From assembly GCA_009827205.1 (NCBI GenBank), contig WUAK01000028.1:1-15309 (forward strand): a stretch of DNA of 15,309 nucleotides. Direction: 5' to 3'. The notes beneath the pieces were generated by a model. The model did no database searches. It had not been told where the DNA came from and was given only the letters and a program-made list of their open reading frames with translations. The DNA is from Phycisphaeraceae bacterium (lineage in GTDB: Bacteria > Planctomycetota > Phycisphaerae > Phycisphaerales > UBA1924). Each line of letters opens with the position of its first letter. Position 1 is the first letter of the stretch. Shown piece after piece: positions 6,891 to 14,543 of this stretch. Both the position numbers and the translations under genes were made by a program.

Positions 6891-7277
6891 CGCCGAACCT
6901 TCCTCTCTAATAACCGAGCCGAGGCACCATCCGCCCGCCCGGGTTCACCCTGCACCAAAAGCCAACCGCACCCCCCGCCCCGGCCCCGCCAGGAGCCCCA
7001 CGAGAGGTGCTACAGCCAAAGCCGTCACAGTGATGAAATCGACCACGCCCAGCCGCGAATTCCCAGCAACATCAACCCGGGCCCGCGGCTTCCTCGGAGT
7101 ATCACGCCCCGCCCCGTCCCGGGCAAGCCGAGGACCCCCAACCCACACCATTTCCCCAGCAAATTCCGGGCCCACACCCAAATCTTCCCGCACACACCAT
7201 CAAGGGGTACACTTCCAGCAGAACCACGACGGGTTCCGATGGGCCCGCCGATGTATCTCTTTCCGGGGAAAGATCCT
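6891..7277. other. Divergent tkt/dnaN intergenic region, C-run rich
   Basis: This 387-base gap must contain both the leftward tkt promoter and the rightward dnaN promoter, but I find no convincing -35/-10 pair. It is dominated by plus-strand C-runs, for example at 6934-6940, 6971-6987, 6996-6999, 7107-7120 and 7135-7144. I see no DnaA box (TTATNCACA type), tRNA or repeat array. The frames crossing it use G/T-ending codons, unlike the genes on either side, so I do not call a gene. Confidence 0.6.
6971..6999 (-). other. Potential G-quadruplex motif on minus strand
   Basis: The plus strand has C-runs of 6, 4, 4 and 4 bases at 6971-6976, 6978-6981, 6984-6987 and 6996-6999, separated by 1, 2 and 8 bases. 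The minus strand therefore has four G-runs, slightly outside the strict loop limit of 7. It lies about 80 bases upstream of the tkt start, on tkt's coding strand, so it may be in that gene's leader or promoter. Folding is inferred. Confidence 0.4.
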
Positions 7278-8462
7278 ATGAAAGTCGTTTGCGATCGGAA
7301 CGCGCTCTTCGAAGCCGTCAGCGTCGTCTCGGGCGTCGTCAACTCACGCTCCCCAAAGCCCCAACTCGCATGCATCAAGCTCACCGCCGAGGGCGACTCC
7401 GGTGCCGGCTCGCTCATGCTCGAAGCAACCGACGGCGAGGCATCCGTCCGAATCTCCACCATGTCCGTCCAGGTCGAAGAAGCGGGCGATACCCTCGTCC
7501 CCGCCGACAAGCTCCGCCAGATCGTCGGAGCTCAGGACAACGAAGCAACCCTCACCGTCGAAACCGACGGCGACACCTGCCATATCAAGGGCGCAGACGC
7601 CCACTTCACCGTTTACGGCTACCCGGCCAAGGAATTCCCCGAGCTCCCCTCCTTCGCCGACATCGCCTCGGGCAAAACGGGCCCCAAGCCCAAGGATGTC
7701 TTCACCGCACAGTCGGGCATCATCTCAAGCCTCATCACCAAGTCCATCTTCGCCGCAGCGCGCGAGAACACCCGCTACGCCATCAACGGCGTCCTCATGA
7801 AGCGCGACGGCAAGAAGCTCGAGATGGTCGCCACCGACGGCCGACGACTCGCTCTCTGCCGAGGATCCGTCCCAGGCGGTAACAACGACGGCCCACCCGC
7901 CAGCTGCATCATCCCCTCCAAGGCGCTCAACCTCATCCAGAAGCTCGCCGACGACCCCGAAGAATCAATCACCATCGCCGTCACCGAGACACAGGCCGTC
8001 TTCGCGATCGGAGGCTCAGAGTCCGACGGCGAGGGCGCCCGCGCCACGCTCGCAACAAGCCTCGTCGAGGGCACCTTCCCGCCCTACGAAGACGTCATCC
8101 CGAGCGACCAGGACAAGAAGGCCACCTTCGATAAGTCCGTCCTGGGCTCAGCCGTCAAGCGAGCCGCCCTGCTCACCAACGAAGAGTCCCGCGGCGTCCG
8201 CCTGAGCTTCAACGGCAGTTCCAAGCAGCTCGAACTCGCAAGCCGCGCACCTGAGGTCGGCGAAGCAACCATCAACGTCGACATGCCAAGCTACGACGGC
8301 GACGACGTCGAGATCGGCTTCAACCCACAGTTCATCGCCGAAGCCCTCCGCGTCGTCCCCGAGCAGGACATCATCATCGAGCTCAAGTCCACCAACAAAC
8401 CGGGCCTGCTCAAAGCGGGAAGCGACTTCCTGTACGTCGTGATGCCCGTCAATTTGCAGTAA
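7278..8462 (+). CDS. dnaN: DNA polymerase III beta sliding clamp
   Basis: Forms the ring-shaped dimer that tethers DNA polymerase III, and other repair and replication proteins, to DNA. The ATG at 7278 is preceded by GGGGAAAG and gives MKVVCDRNALFEAVSVVSGVV, the normal beginning of the family. The frame is open further up to 7239, but that extension is not family-like. At 394 residues it is slightly longer than typical clamps (about 370). Extra length is visible around SGKTGPKPKDV and GGSESDGEG. Diagnostic parts are the VATDGRRLAL segment, EGTFPPYEDVIP, and the C-terminus FLYVVMPVNLQ, which parallels the YVVMPMRL ending of E. coli. The usual partner dnaA is absent here; the neighbours are tkt (divergent), then the zinc-ribbon membrane gene 53 bases downstream. 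Confidence 0.96.
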   Translation: MKVVCDRNALFEAVSVVSGVVNSRSPKPQLACIKLTAEGDSGAGSLMLEATDGEASVRISTMSVQVEEAGDTLVPADKLRQIVGAQDNEATLTVETDGDTCHIKGADAHFTVYGYPAKEFPELPSFADIASGKTGPKPKDVFTAQSGIISSLITKSIFAAARENTRYAINGVLMKRDGKKLEMVATDGRRLALCRGSVPGGNNDGPPASCIIPSKALNLIQKLADDPEESITIAVTETQAVFAIGGSESDGEGARATLATSLVEGTFPPYEDVIPSDQDKKATFDKSVLGSAVKRAALLTNEESRGVRLSFNGSSKQLELASRAPEVGEATINVDMPSYDGDDVEIGFNPQFIAEALRVVPEQDIIIELKSTNKPGLLKAGSDFLYVVMPVNLQ

Positions 8463-8488
8463 ACACCTACTCCAGTTTCTGCAACAAG

Positions 8489-8505
8489 ACGAAATAGTCT
8501 TTCGT
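8489..8505. terminator. Dyad after dnaN, possible weak terminator
   Basis: ACGAAA-TAGTC-TTTCGT is a perfect 6-bp inverted repeat with a 5-base loop. An overlapping AAGAC/GTCTT pair offers an alternative stem. It falls in the 53-base gap between dnaN and the next gene. The stem is AT-rich and no long U-run follows, so it could equally be a regulatory dyad. Confidence 0.28.
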
Positions 8506-8515
8506 ATCTAGATGT

Positions 8516-9316
8516 GTGGTCAATCTACGGGCCAAACTCAGTTGGCTTGCAAAGCCAACATGCTTTCTGGTATTGACAGCAACCCTCTTCTACTGGATCG
8601 CGCTAGTACCAAGCACGTCTATCAATGCCCCAAAACTGTTCTTCGAACCTGATCTGCGCACACGACCACCCTTCACACAAACATCTGTAACTTGCTCAAC
8701 ACCCTTTGCAGAACTCTCGAGCCTGTTAACCGGCCGAACAGTCACGATACAGAAGCGCGGCGGAATCACTAATGTTGGACCGGCTGTTATCGCGGTTGAA
8801 AACGGAACGACAAGGCTCATTCGAAATTCAAATATCGACTTCGTAGATCCGCCGGATAGCTGGTCCGCTGCGGTACTTCTCGATGGTACCCGCAGCGTAA
8901 GCAAGTCGGGTCTGTCGAGTGGGTGTGTTGTTCGCTATGTAACCAAAATACGCACTGCTCCCGTCGAAGGAATGGACGGCGTCCCGATCGCAACTATCAA
9001 CAAAGTCCTCAACAACAGTCTTGGCCCGAATGATCCACCCTTCTCCGGCTTGTCACAAACCGTAACGCGCATCAAACCACTCCTCCTCCTTCACGACTGC
9101 ATCTTTCTCGTCTTCCTGCTGATGTGGCTTTCGTCTGCAATGCTGATCCCGTGGTGGGGTGTCTGGTCATGGCTCTCATCGCTCTTCCCCAACCCTCCCC
9201 CGAAACAATTTGTCAGGCCCGACTGCTGCCCAGCCTGCAACTACCCCACACTGAACCTCCCAAGCAACATCTGCCCCGAATGCGGCACCGCCCTACCCTC
9301 CCCTCGTGAACCCTGA
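8516..9316 (+). CDS. Two-helix membrane protein with C-terminal zinc ribbon, function unknown
   Basis: The product has 266 residues from a GTG start at 8516, without a clear ribosome-binding site, so the start is uncertain. One membrane helix lies at about 14-32 (PTCFLVLTATLFYWIALVP) and a second at about 188-211 (PLLLLHDCIFLVFLLMWLSS), perhaps with a re-entrant or third segment to 222. Residues 33-187 between them should lie outside the cytoplasm. The last 30 residues hold CPAC (238-241) and CPEC (253-256), a zinc ribbon of the CPxCxYPTxxLPSNxCPEC type common after membrane segments in planctomycetes. The catalytic role is unknown. Its codons are visibly less C-biased than in dnaN or gatA. 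Its end overlaps the gatA start by 11 bases, which suggests co-transcription. Confidence 0.72.
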   Translation: MVNLRAKLSWLAKPTCFLVLTATLFYWIALVPSTSINAPKLFFEPDLRTRPPFTQTSVTCSTPFAELSSLLTGRTVTIQKRGGITNVGPAVIAVENGTTRLIRNSNIDFVDPPDSWSAAVLLDGTRSVSKSGLSSGCVVRYVTKIRTAPVEGMDGVPIATINKVLNNSLGPNDPPFSGLSQTVTRIKPLLLLHDCIFLVFLLMWLSSAMLIPWWGVWSWLSSLFPNPPPKQFVRPDCCPACNYPTLNLPSNICPECGTALPSPREP

Positions 9317-10802
9317 ATCCCAGTCAATTCCCTCTACCCGCACCGCGCTCGCCTCGGGCGAAACAACCGCCGAGGTCCTGACGCGCGAGGCCTTGGGCCG
9401 CATCCAGGCCCACGACAACAGCATCAACGCCTTCATCAGCCTCTGCGCCGACCGCGCTCTGGACAAAGCCCGCCAGATCGACCAGCGCATCGCATCGGGC
9501 GAATCCCCCGAAGCCATCGGCCCGCTCGCGGGCGTGCCCGTCGCGCTCAAGGACAACATCTGCACCGACTTCGGCTCCACCACGTGCGCCTCGAAGTACC
9601 TCGAACAGTTCGAGTCCCCATACAGCGCAACCGCAACGCAGCGGCTCGAACAAGCCGGCGCAATCATCTTGGGCAAGGCCAACCTCGACGAGTTCGCCAT
9701 GGGCTCGACAGGCGAGTTCTCCGCCAGCGCGCCGACGCGCAACCCGTGGGACACATCCCGCGTCCCGGGCGGCTCATCATCGGGATCCGCCGCCGCCGTC
9801 AGCGCCGGGTTCGTCCCCGTCGCGCTGGGCTCAGACACCGGGGGCTCAGTCCGCCTCCCCGCCTCGATGTGCGGCATCGTCGGGTTCAAACCAACCTACG
9901 GTCGCATCTCTCGCTCAGGACTCGTCGCATACGCGTCGAGCCTTGATCAGATCGGCACGCTCTCAAGATCCGTCGCCGACACCGCAGCGGTCTACCAATC
10001 CATCGCGGGCCCCGATACCAACGACTCGACCTGCATCGATATGCCCACTGGCGACATGCTCGCGGAACTCGAGAAGCCACTCGAGGGCCTCAAGATCGCC
10101 ATCCCCGACCAGGCCCGCTCAGATGTCATCGACCCCGCGACCCGTCTCGTGTTCGGCATGTCCTGCAAGGTCCTCGCCGACATGGGCGCCGAACTCATCG
10201 ACGTTGATCTTGCGCACGCCGAACTCGCGATCGCCGCGTACTACACCATCGCAACCGCAGAGGCCTCATCAAACCTCGCACGCTACGACGGCGTCCGCTA
10301 CGGCTACCGCGCCAAGCTCGAAGACTCCGACAACCTCGAAGCCCTCTATACCAAGTCGCGCACCGAAGCATTGGGCCCCGAGGTCCAGCGCCGAATCATG
10401 CTCGGCACACACGTCCTCCGCGCCGGGTACGCAGACGAGCTCTACATCAACGCCCAGCGCGTCCGAAGACTCGTCAAGTCTGACTACGACGCCATCTTCA
10501 AGGTCATCGGGGCGCATGCTGTCGCAACGCCCACCGCCCTCGGGCCCGCGTGGCGCATAGGCGAGAAACAAGACGACCCGACCGACGTCTACCAGCAGGA
10601 CATCATGACCGTCGGCGCCAACCTCGCGGGGCTCCCAGCGATCTCGGTCCCGGCTGGCTACGTCCCCGCCGGAGACCACACGCTCCCCGTCGGCATCCAA
10701 TTCGTTGGAGATGCGCTCAGCGAATCGGTCTTACTCCGCGTCGCGCACCAGTTCGAGCAGAACGCGGGCATGTCCGGAAGAGTCGCGCCGGTCACCGGCT
10801 GA
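9306..10802 (+). CDS. gatA: Aspartyl/glutamyl-tRNA amidotransferase subunit A
   Basis: The glutaminase subunit of GatCAB. It releases ammonia from glutamine, which is used to convert Glu-tRNA(Gln) or Asp-tRNA(Asn) to the amide form in the cytoplasm. The 498 residues fit the family length. The amidase signature is intact: Lys82 (VALKDN), cis-Ser157 (PGGSSSGSAAAV) and nucleophile Ser181 (GSDTGGSVR). These keep the same mutual spacing as the Lys-Ser-Ser triad of characterised GatA. VGFKPTYGRISRSGLVAYASSLDQIG follows, as usual for GatA rather than general amidases. The GTG at 9306 overlaps the previous gene by 11 bases. gatB and gatC are not adjacent, so they must be elsewhere. The tail overlaps a leftward gene by 11 bases. 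Confidence 0.93.
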   Translation: MNPESQSIPSTRTALASGETTAEVLTREALGRIQAHDNSINAFISLCADRALDKARQIDQRIASGESPEAIGPLAGVPVALKDNICTDFGSTTCASKYLEQFESPYSATATQRLEQAGAIILGKANLDEFAMGSTGEFSASAPTRNPWDTSRVPGGSSSGSAAAVSAGFVPVALGSDTGGSVRLPASMCGIVGFKPTYGRISRSGLVAYASSLDQIGTLSRSVADTAAVYQSIAGPDTNDSTCIDMPTGDMLAELEKPLEGLKIAIPDQARSDVIDPATRLVFGMSCKVLADMGAELIDVDLAHAELAIAAYYTIATAEASSNLARYDGVRYGYRAKLEDSDNLEALYTKSRTEALGPEVQRRIMLGTHVLRAGYADELYINAQRVRRLVKSDYDAIFKVIGAHAVATPTALGPAWRIGEKQDDPTDVYQQDIMTVGANLAGLPAISVPAGYVPAGDHTLPVGIQFVGDALSESVLLRVAHQFEQNAGMSGRVAPVTG

Positions 10803-11169
10803 TCGACTCGGATTCCTTCGCGTCCCGGCCGGGTTTGGCCTCCACACGAGAAGCACGAACCTGCCTGCCGCCAGTGTGCTCAACCGCCATCGCCTTGCGC
10901 TGCCGCTCGGCGGCGCCCCCGACGCGCTTTCGGACACTCCGATCCCAAGCCCACGCCCAGATCGTCATCGCCGGGAAGACCAAGAGCACGAAGATCCCAA
11001 CCAGAGCAGCCGTAGGTGTCAGACCGGACCCTGTTGTCCCGAATGCGGCATAGACGAGCGCCAGGGCGGCAACCGTGCTAAGCACCGCCAGTATCGCGAA
11101 CACGACCCGCCGAGCCTTCAGCAACAACATCAGCCTCGGGTCCACTTCTACGAATCCGCCTCTCTGCAT
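10792..11169 (-). CDS. Small two-helix membrane protein, function unknown
   Basis: The product has 125 residues from the ATG at 11169; no strong ribosome-binding site is seen. Two hydrophobic segments at about 22-43 (VVFAILAVLSTVAALALVYAAF) and 52-74 (PTAALVGIFVLLVFPAMTIWAWAW) are separated by a short GTTGSG loop, making a helical hairpin. The first 20 residues and the tail (76-125: DRSVRKRVGG, AERQRKAMAV and so on) are basic, so both ends should face the cytoplasm by the positive-inside rule. No family is recognised. Its last 11 bases overlap the end of gatA in the opposite direction. It is divergent from bamA across 188 bases. The well-formed topology makes it likely to be real despite being unassigned. 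Confidence 0.62.
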   Translation of the reverse strand: MQRGGFVEVDPRLMLLLKARRVVFAILAVLSTVAALALVYAAFGTTGSGLTPTAALVGIFVLLVFPAMTIWAWAWDRSVRKRVGGAAERQRKAMAVEHTGGRQVRASRVEAKPGRDAKESESISR

Positions 11170-11357
11170 CGATTGATACCACTGCTTCGGGTGCGACTCT
11201 AGCCCGCTCTACTCGGGGCTTTCCCCATCGATTCAACGATTTCACCCCCAACAAAGTTGACCCATAGCGGTGACAAACACCCTGTTGCGGGGTGGTGTCG
11301 ATGCCCCCTTCTTGATTGTGCCTCACCCCCAGCGCGGCTATCGTCCGCACCTGACAC
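11170..11357. promoter_or_regulatory. Divergent control region ahead of bamA
   Basis: This 188-base gap between the leftward membrane gene and bamA should hold the promoter for the bamA-skp-lpxD group. TTGACC is visible at 11257-11262 as a possible -35, without a good -10 at the expected distance. Small hairpins are GGGG-CTTT-CCCC (11215-11226) and CACCC/GGGTG (11278-11282 with 11290-11294). An in-frame TGA at 11352-11354 limits how far upstream bamA can start. Confidence 0.35.
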
Positions 11358-13841
11358 GTGTTGTTCAAAGCCGCCAACCCGACCAGCCGACCAGCGACTG
11401 CGCCGTGCCTCACTCTGGCCCTCATCGCAGGCCTCGCCGCACCCGGATCGCACGCGCAGAACGACGAGCTCGTCCCCGCAGTTGGTATCCCAACCCAGCC
11501 CGAGGGGCCCTACGACGGCAGGTTCGTCAATTCGGTCAACTTCCTCGTCTCTGAGCCCGGGCAAACCGAGTTCAATCCCGCCGACGGCGCCACGTTCCAA
11601 CTCGTTACAAATCAGGTCCGCACCGGCAAGGGCTCCCGAGAGTACTCAGAGCGGATCGTCGCCGACGACATCGTCAGGCTCAACAGACTCGGCCGATTCC
11701 AGAGCGTCGAGCACCTCGTCGCCGAACGCGAGGACGGCACACTCGACGTCACCTTCAGACTCCAGCGCCAGCCCGTCATCCAGGATGTCCAGGTCACGGG
11801 CAACCGGCGCATAAGGACATCCCTTATCGCCGACGCAATCGAATTCCTCGCGGGCACACCCGTCGACCAGTTCGAACTCGACCGAGCCGCCCGCGCGATC
11901 GAAGACATGTACCGCGAGAAAGGCTTCCATCTCGCACGCGTAGACGTCAACCTCGACGAACTCCTCGAAACAGGCATCGTCCTCTTCGAGGTCCGCGAAG
12001 GACTCCGCACCAAAATCACAGATATCAGATTCGACGGCAACGACTCCTTCAGTAACAGCGAACTCCGTCGACAGATCACAACCTCAACCGCCGGGCTCAT
12101 CTTCAACCGCGGACCGCTCGACAACACGGTGCTCCGCGCAGACGAACGCACACTCGCGCGCTACTACAAAGACCGGGGCTACCTCGACGCCCGCGTCGGC
12201 AGCCTCGTCCAGACAAGCCCCGACAGCCGAGAAGCCATCGTGACGTTCTACATCCAGGAAGGGCCGCTCTACACACTCAGAAGCGTCGTTGCGCGCTACG
12301 CCGACGAAGCGCCAACAGGACCCGTCATCGCCGCCGATCAGATCATCGGTCTCATTGATATGAAACCCGGCGACACGTACAGCGCCGCAAAGGTCGAGGC
12401 CGCGGTTGAGAAAGTCGAATCCGCCTACGGCCAGATGGGATACACCGACGCCCGTGTCCAGCGACAGGAAACACGCGACACCAACCGGCCCGTCGTGGAT
12501 CTTGTCCTCGGTATCTCCCAGGGCCAGCGCTTCCGGCTGGGCCTCGTCGATATCAAGGGCAACTCGACCACCAGACACGAAGAGATCCGAAAGAACGTGC
12601 AGGTCCGCCCTGACCGACCGCTCGACGAGCCGGCTGTCCAAAGAACCCAGCGCATCCTGACCGGGTCTGGCCTCTTCGATATACGAAACAAGCCGCCAAG
12701 AACAGCGATCCTGCGACCAGATCCTGCGCAACCAACCCACCGTGACCTGCTCATCGAGGTCAACGAACACAACACCGGCTCGTTCGGCTTCGGCGCCGCG
12801 ATCAACTCCGACTCAGGCCTGGCGGGCCGCCTCAGCTTCACGCAGCGCAACTTCGATATCACCGACACGCCCGACTCCCTCGGAGACTTCTTCTCAGGAA
12901 AGAGCTTCCGAGGCGGAGGCCAGACATTCTCCATCGAAGCCAGCCCGGGCACAGAAGTCGGCGCGTACGCGATCTCGCTGCGGGACAACTCGATCAATGA
13001 CTCACCGATCGGGGGCAGCGCAAGCGCAAGCATCCGGACACGCCGCTTCAACGAGTACGACGAAGACCGCGCCGGAGTAAACGGCGCAATAACAAGACTC
13101 TTCGGCGAACGGTGGAGAGGCTCGCTCGACACCAGATACCAGTCTGTCAACGTGTCCGATATCGATGAGGACGGCACCACCGACCTCTTTGAGGTCGAAG
13201 GCACCAGCCACATCTCCGGAGTCGGGTTCGGTCTCCGCAGAAACACCGTCCCACTCCAGGAACGCTTCAGGCCGACCCGCGGCTCGATCATCGACCTTGG
13301 CGTCGAACAGGTCGGCGCTCTCGGGGGCGACTTCGACTTCACAAAGATCAACGCCGAACACACCGCGTTCCTCTCGCTCGCCGAGGACTACCTCAACCGG
13401 AAAACTGTTCTCAGGCTCACCACGCGTGCAAACTACATCCCGCAAGGCATGGGCGAGGCGCCTATCTACGAACGTTTCTACCTGGGCGGCAAGAGCATGC
13501 GCGGGTTCGATTACAGAACCATCAGCCCACGCGGCGTCCGAAACGACAACGGCCAGCCCAGCGAAGACCCCATCGGCGGCACGTGGAGCTTCTTCTGGGG
13601 TGCCGAACTCCAACAACCCCTCCTCGAAGACAGCCTCGCCCTCGCCTTCTTCCTCGACACAGGAACCGTAGCCGAGAAGTTCACTTTCGACGACTACCGC
13701 GTCAGCGCCGGCGTCGGACTCCGCCTCTACATCCCCCAACTCAGCCCCGCACCACTCGCGTTCGACTTCGGTTTCCCCATCCTCAAAGAAGACACCGATG
13801 AAGAACGCCTCTTCACCTTCGACGTCGACCTCCCCTACTAA
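11358..13841 (+). CDS. bamA: Outer-membrane protein assembly factor BamA (POTRA domains plus 16-stranded-type barrel)
   Basis: The core of the machinery that folds and inserts beta-barrel proteins into the outer membrane. The product has 827 residues. The GTG at 11358 follows an in-frame TGA by one codon, so it is the earliest start; TTG 11361 is an alternative, and no ribosome-binding site is clear. A signal peptide ends near GSHA|QN (residue 33). Five POTRA domains are visible at about 55-138, 139-216, 217-302, 303-390 and 391-470. They show the repeating 'V..I...GN......I' and 'LF..' or 'YREKGF' patterns (VQVTGNRRI, IRFDGNDSF, VDIKGNSTT). The barrel spans about 473-827. The conserved loop-6 motif appears as MRGFDYRTISPRG (714-726), with the key RGF intact. 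The last residue is Tyr rather than Phe or Trp. It is followed after 90 bases by the Skp-like gene, the typical neighbour. Confidence 0.93.
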   Translation: MLFKAANPTSRPATAPCLTLALIAGLAAPGSHAQNDELVPAVGIPTQPEGPYDGRFVNSVNFLVSEPGQTEFNPADGATFQLVTNQVRTGKGSREYSERIVADDIVRLNRLGRFQSVEHLVAEREDGTLDVTFRLQRQPVIQDVQVTGNRRIRTSLIADAIEFLAGTPVDQFELDRAARAIEDMYREKGFHLARVDVNLDELLETGIVLFEVREGLRTKITDIRFDGNDSFSNSELRRQITTSTAGLIFNRGPLDNTVLRADERTLARYYKDRGYLDARVGSLVQTSPDSREAIVTFYIQEGPLYTLRSVVARYADEAPTGPVIAADQIIGLIDMKPGDTYSAAKVEAAVEKVESAYGQMGYTDARVQRQETRDTNRPVVDLVLGISQGQRFRLGLVDIKGNSTTRHEEIRKNVQVRPDRPLDEPAVQRTQRILTGSGLFDIRNKPPRTAILRPDPAQPTHRDLLIEVNEHNTGSFGFGAAINSDSGLAGRLSFTQRNFDITDTPDSLGDFFSGKSFRGGGQTFSIEASPGTEVGAYAISLRDNSINDSPIGGSASASIRTRRFNEYDEDRAGVNGAITRLFGERWRGSLDTRYQSVNVSDIDEDGTTDLFEVEGTSHISGVGFGLRRNTVPLQERFRPTRGSIIDLGVEQVGALGGDFDFTKINAEHTAFLSLAEDYLNRKTVLRLTTRANYIPQGMGEAPIYERFYLGGKSMRGFDYRTISPRGVRNDNGQPSEDPIGGTWSFFWGAELQQPLLEDSLALAFFLDTGTVAEKFTFDDYRVSAGVGLRLYIPQLSPAPLAFDFGFPILKEDTDEERLFTFDVDLPY

Positions 13842-13876
13842 CGACCGCGAACCGAAACACAACCCATCAGCCCCGG

Positions 13877-13882
13877 TACAAT
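13877..13882 (+). promoter_or_regulatory. Candidate -10 element ahead of skp
   Basis: TACAAT matches five of six sigma-70 -10 positions and lies 50 bases before the skp start, in the 90-base bamA-skp gap. The hexamer 17 bases upstream (GAAACA) is a poor -35. A short AGCG-GAAA-CGCT hairpin follows at about 13891. An internal promoter is possible but weakly supported. Confidence 0.22.
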
Positions 13883-13931
13883 CCACCACAGCGGAAACGC
13901 TCGACACACGAATCAGCAACGGAGTGCGCAC

Positions 13932-14543
13932 ATGAAATCCAACACCAAAACGCTCGCAGCGGCAGCCAGCCTGCTCATCGTCGCCTCGCTCGCAGCTGCC
14001 CTCGGCGCGGGCATCGCCTCAAGCAGGCTCGCCCCGACCACCGTCGCCGTCCTTGATATCGATCGGCTCTCAGCCGAGATGGATGAGTTCAAGGTCCCGT
14101 CTGAAGAGTTCCAGGCCAAGCAGAACACACGCCGGGAAGACCTTCGAGCCATCCAGGCGCGAATCACGAGCATCGCCGAGGAACTCGAACTCATCCCCGA
14201 TGACGACCAGGATGCGAGGATCAACAAGCTCACCGACCAGGTCCGGCTCGATAGCGAGTTCAAAGCACTTCAGCAGATGTACCAGCAGGCATCCGATCTC
14301 GAACAAGCCCAGCTCTTCAAACGAATGTTTGACCGCATCGAGGCCGGTGCAGCACAGATCGCCCAGCGTGATGGCATCGACATCGTCCTCGTCGACGACA
14401 GAGTCTTCGTACTCTCGGAAACCAACCGAACGGCACAGTCCGCCGCACTCGAAAGCAAGAAAGTCCTATTCGCCAACGACACCGTCGACATCACAGACGA
14501 ACTCCTGACCATGCTCAACAACGAGTTCAACGCGGGCAAGTGA
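13932..14543 (+). CDS. skp: Skp/OmpH-family periplasmic chaperone
   Basis: Predicted to hold unfolded outer-membrane proteins in the periplasm and deliver them to BamA. The 203 residues are a little longer than E. coli Skp (161 in the precursor). The ATG at 13932 has GGAG at 13921-13924. Residues 7-30 are a hydrophobic signal sequence or anchor with no clear cleavage site (LLIVASLAAALGAGIASSRLA), so it may stay membrane-tethered. TVAVLDIDRLSAEMDEFK (37-54) is the first core strand seen in OmpH proteins. Residues about 58-145 are charged and helical, forming the two long coiled-coil arms. DGIDIVLVDDRVFVL (147-161) and DITDELLTMLNNEF (186-199) complete the core. The order bamA-skp-lpxD supports the call, since the family itself is poorly conserved in sequence. 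Its stop overlaps the lpxD start by one base. Confidence 0.86.
   Translation: MKSNTKTLAAAASLLIVASLAAALGAGIASSRLAPTTVAVLDIDRLSAEMDEFKVPSEEFQAKQNTRREDLRAIQARITSIAEELELIPDDDQDARINKLTDQVRLDSEFKALQQMYQQASDLEQAQLFKRMFDRIEAGAAQIAQRDGIDIVLVDDRVFVLSETNRTAQSAALESKKVLFANDTVDITDELLTMLNNEFNAGK

Noticed and set aside
6945..7193. 82-residue leftward frame with one hydrophobic segment in the tkt/dnaN gap
   Set aside because: The GTG start has no ribosome-binding site, the codons end in G/T unlike the C-ending neighbours, and no family is recognised. I do not call it a gene.
6891..7277. Possible replication origin beside dnaN
   Set aside because: No DnaA-box-like repeats, no AT-rich unwinding region and no dnaA were found by eye.
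12425..13931. Leftward frames of 312 and 309 residues over bamA
   Set aside because: They lie opposite the barrel-coding part of bamA, have biased composition, and contain no recognisable domain. They are by-products of the GC-rich codon pattern.
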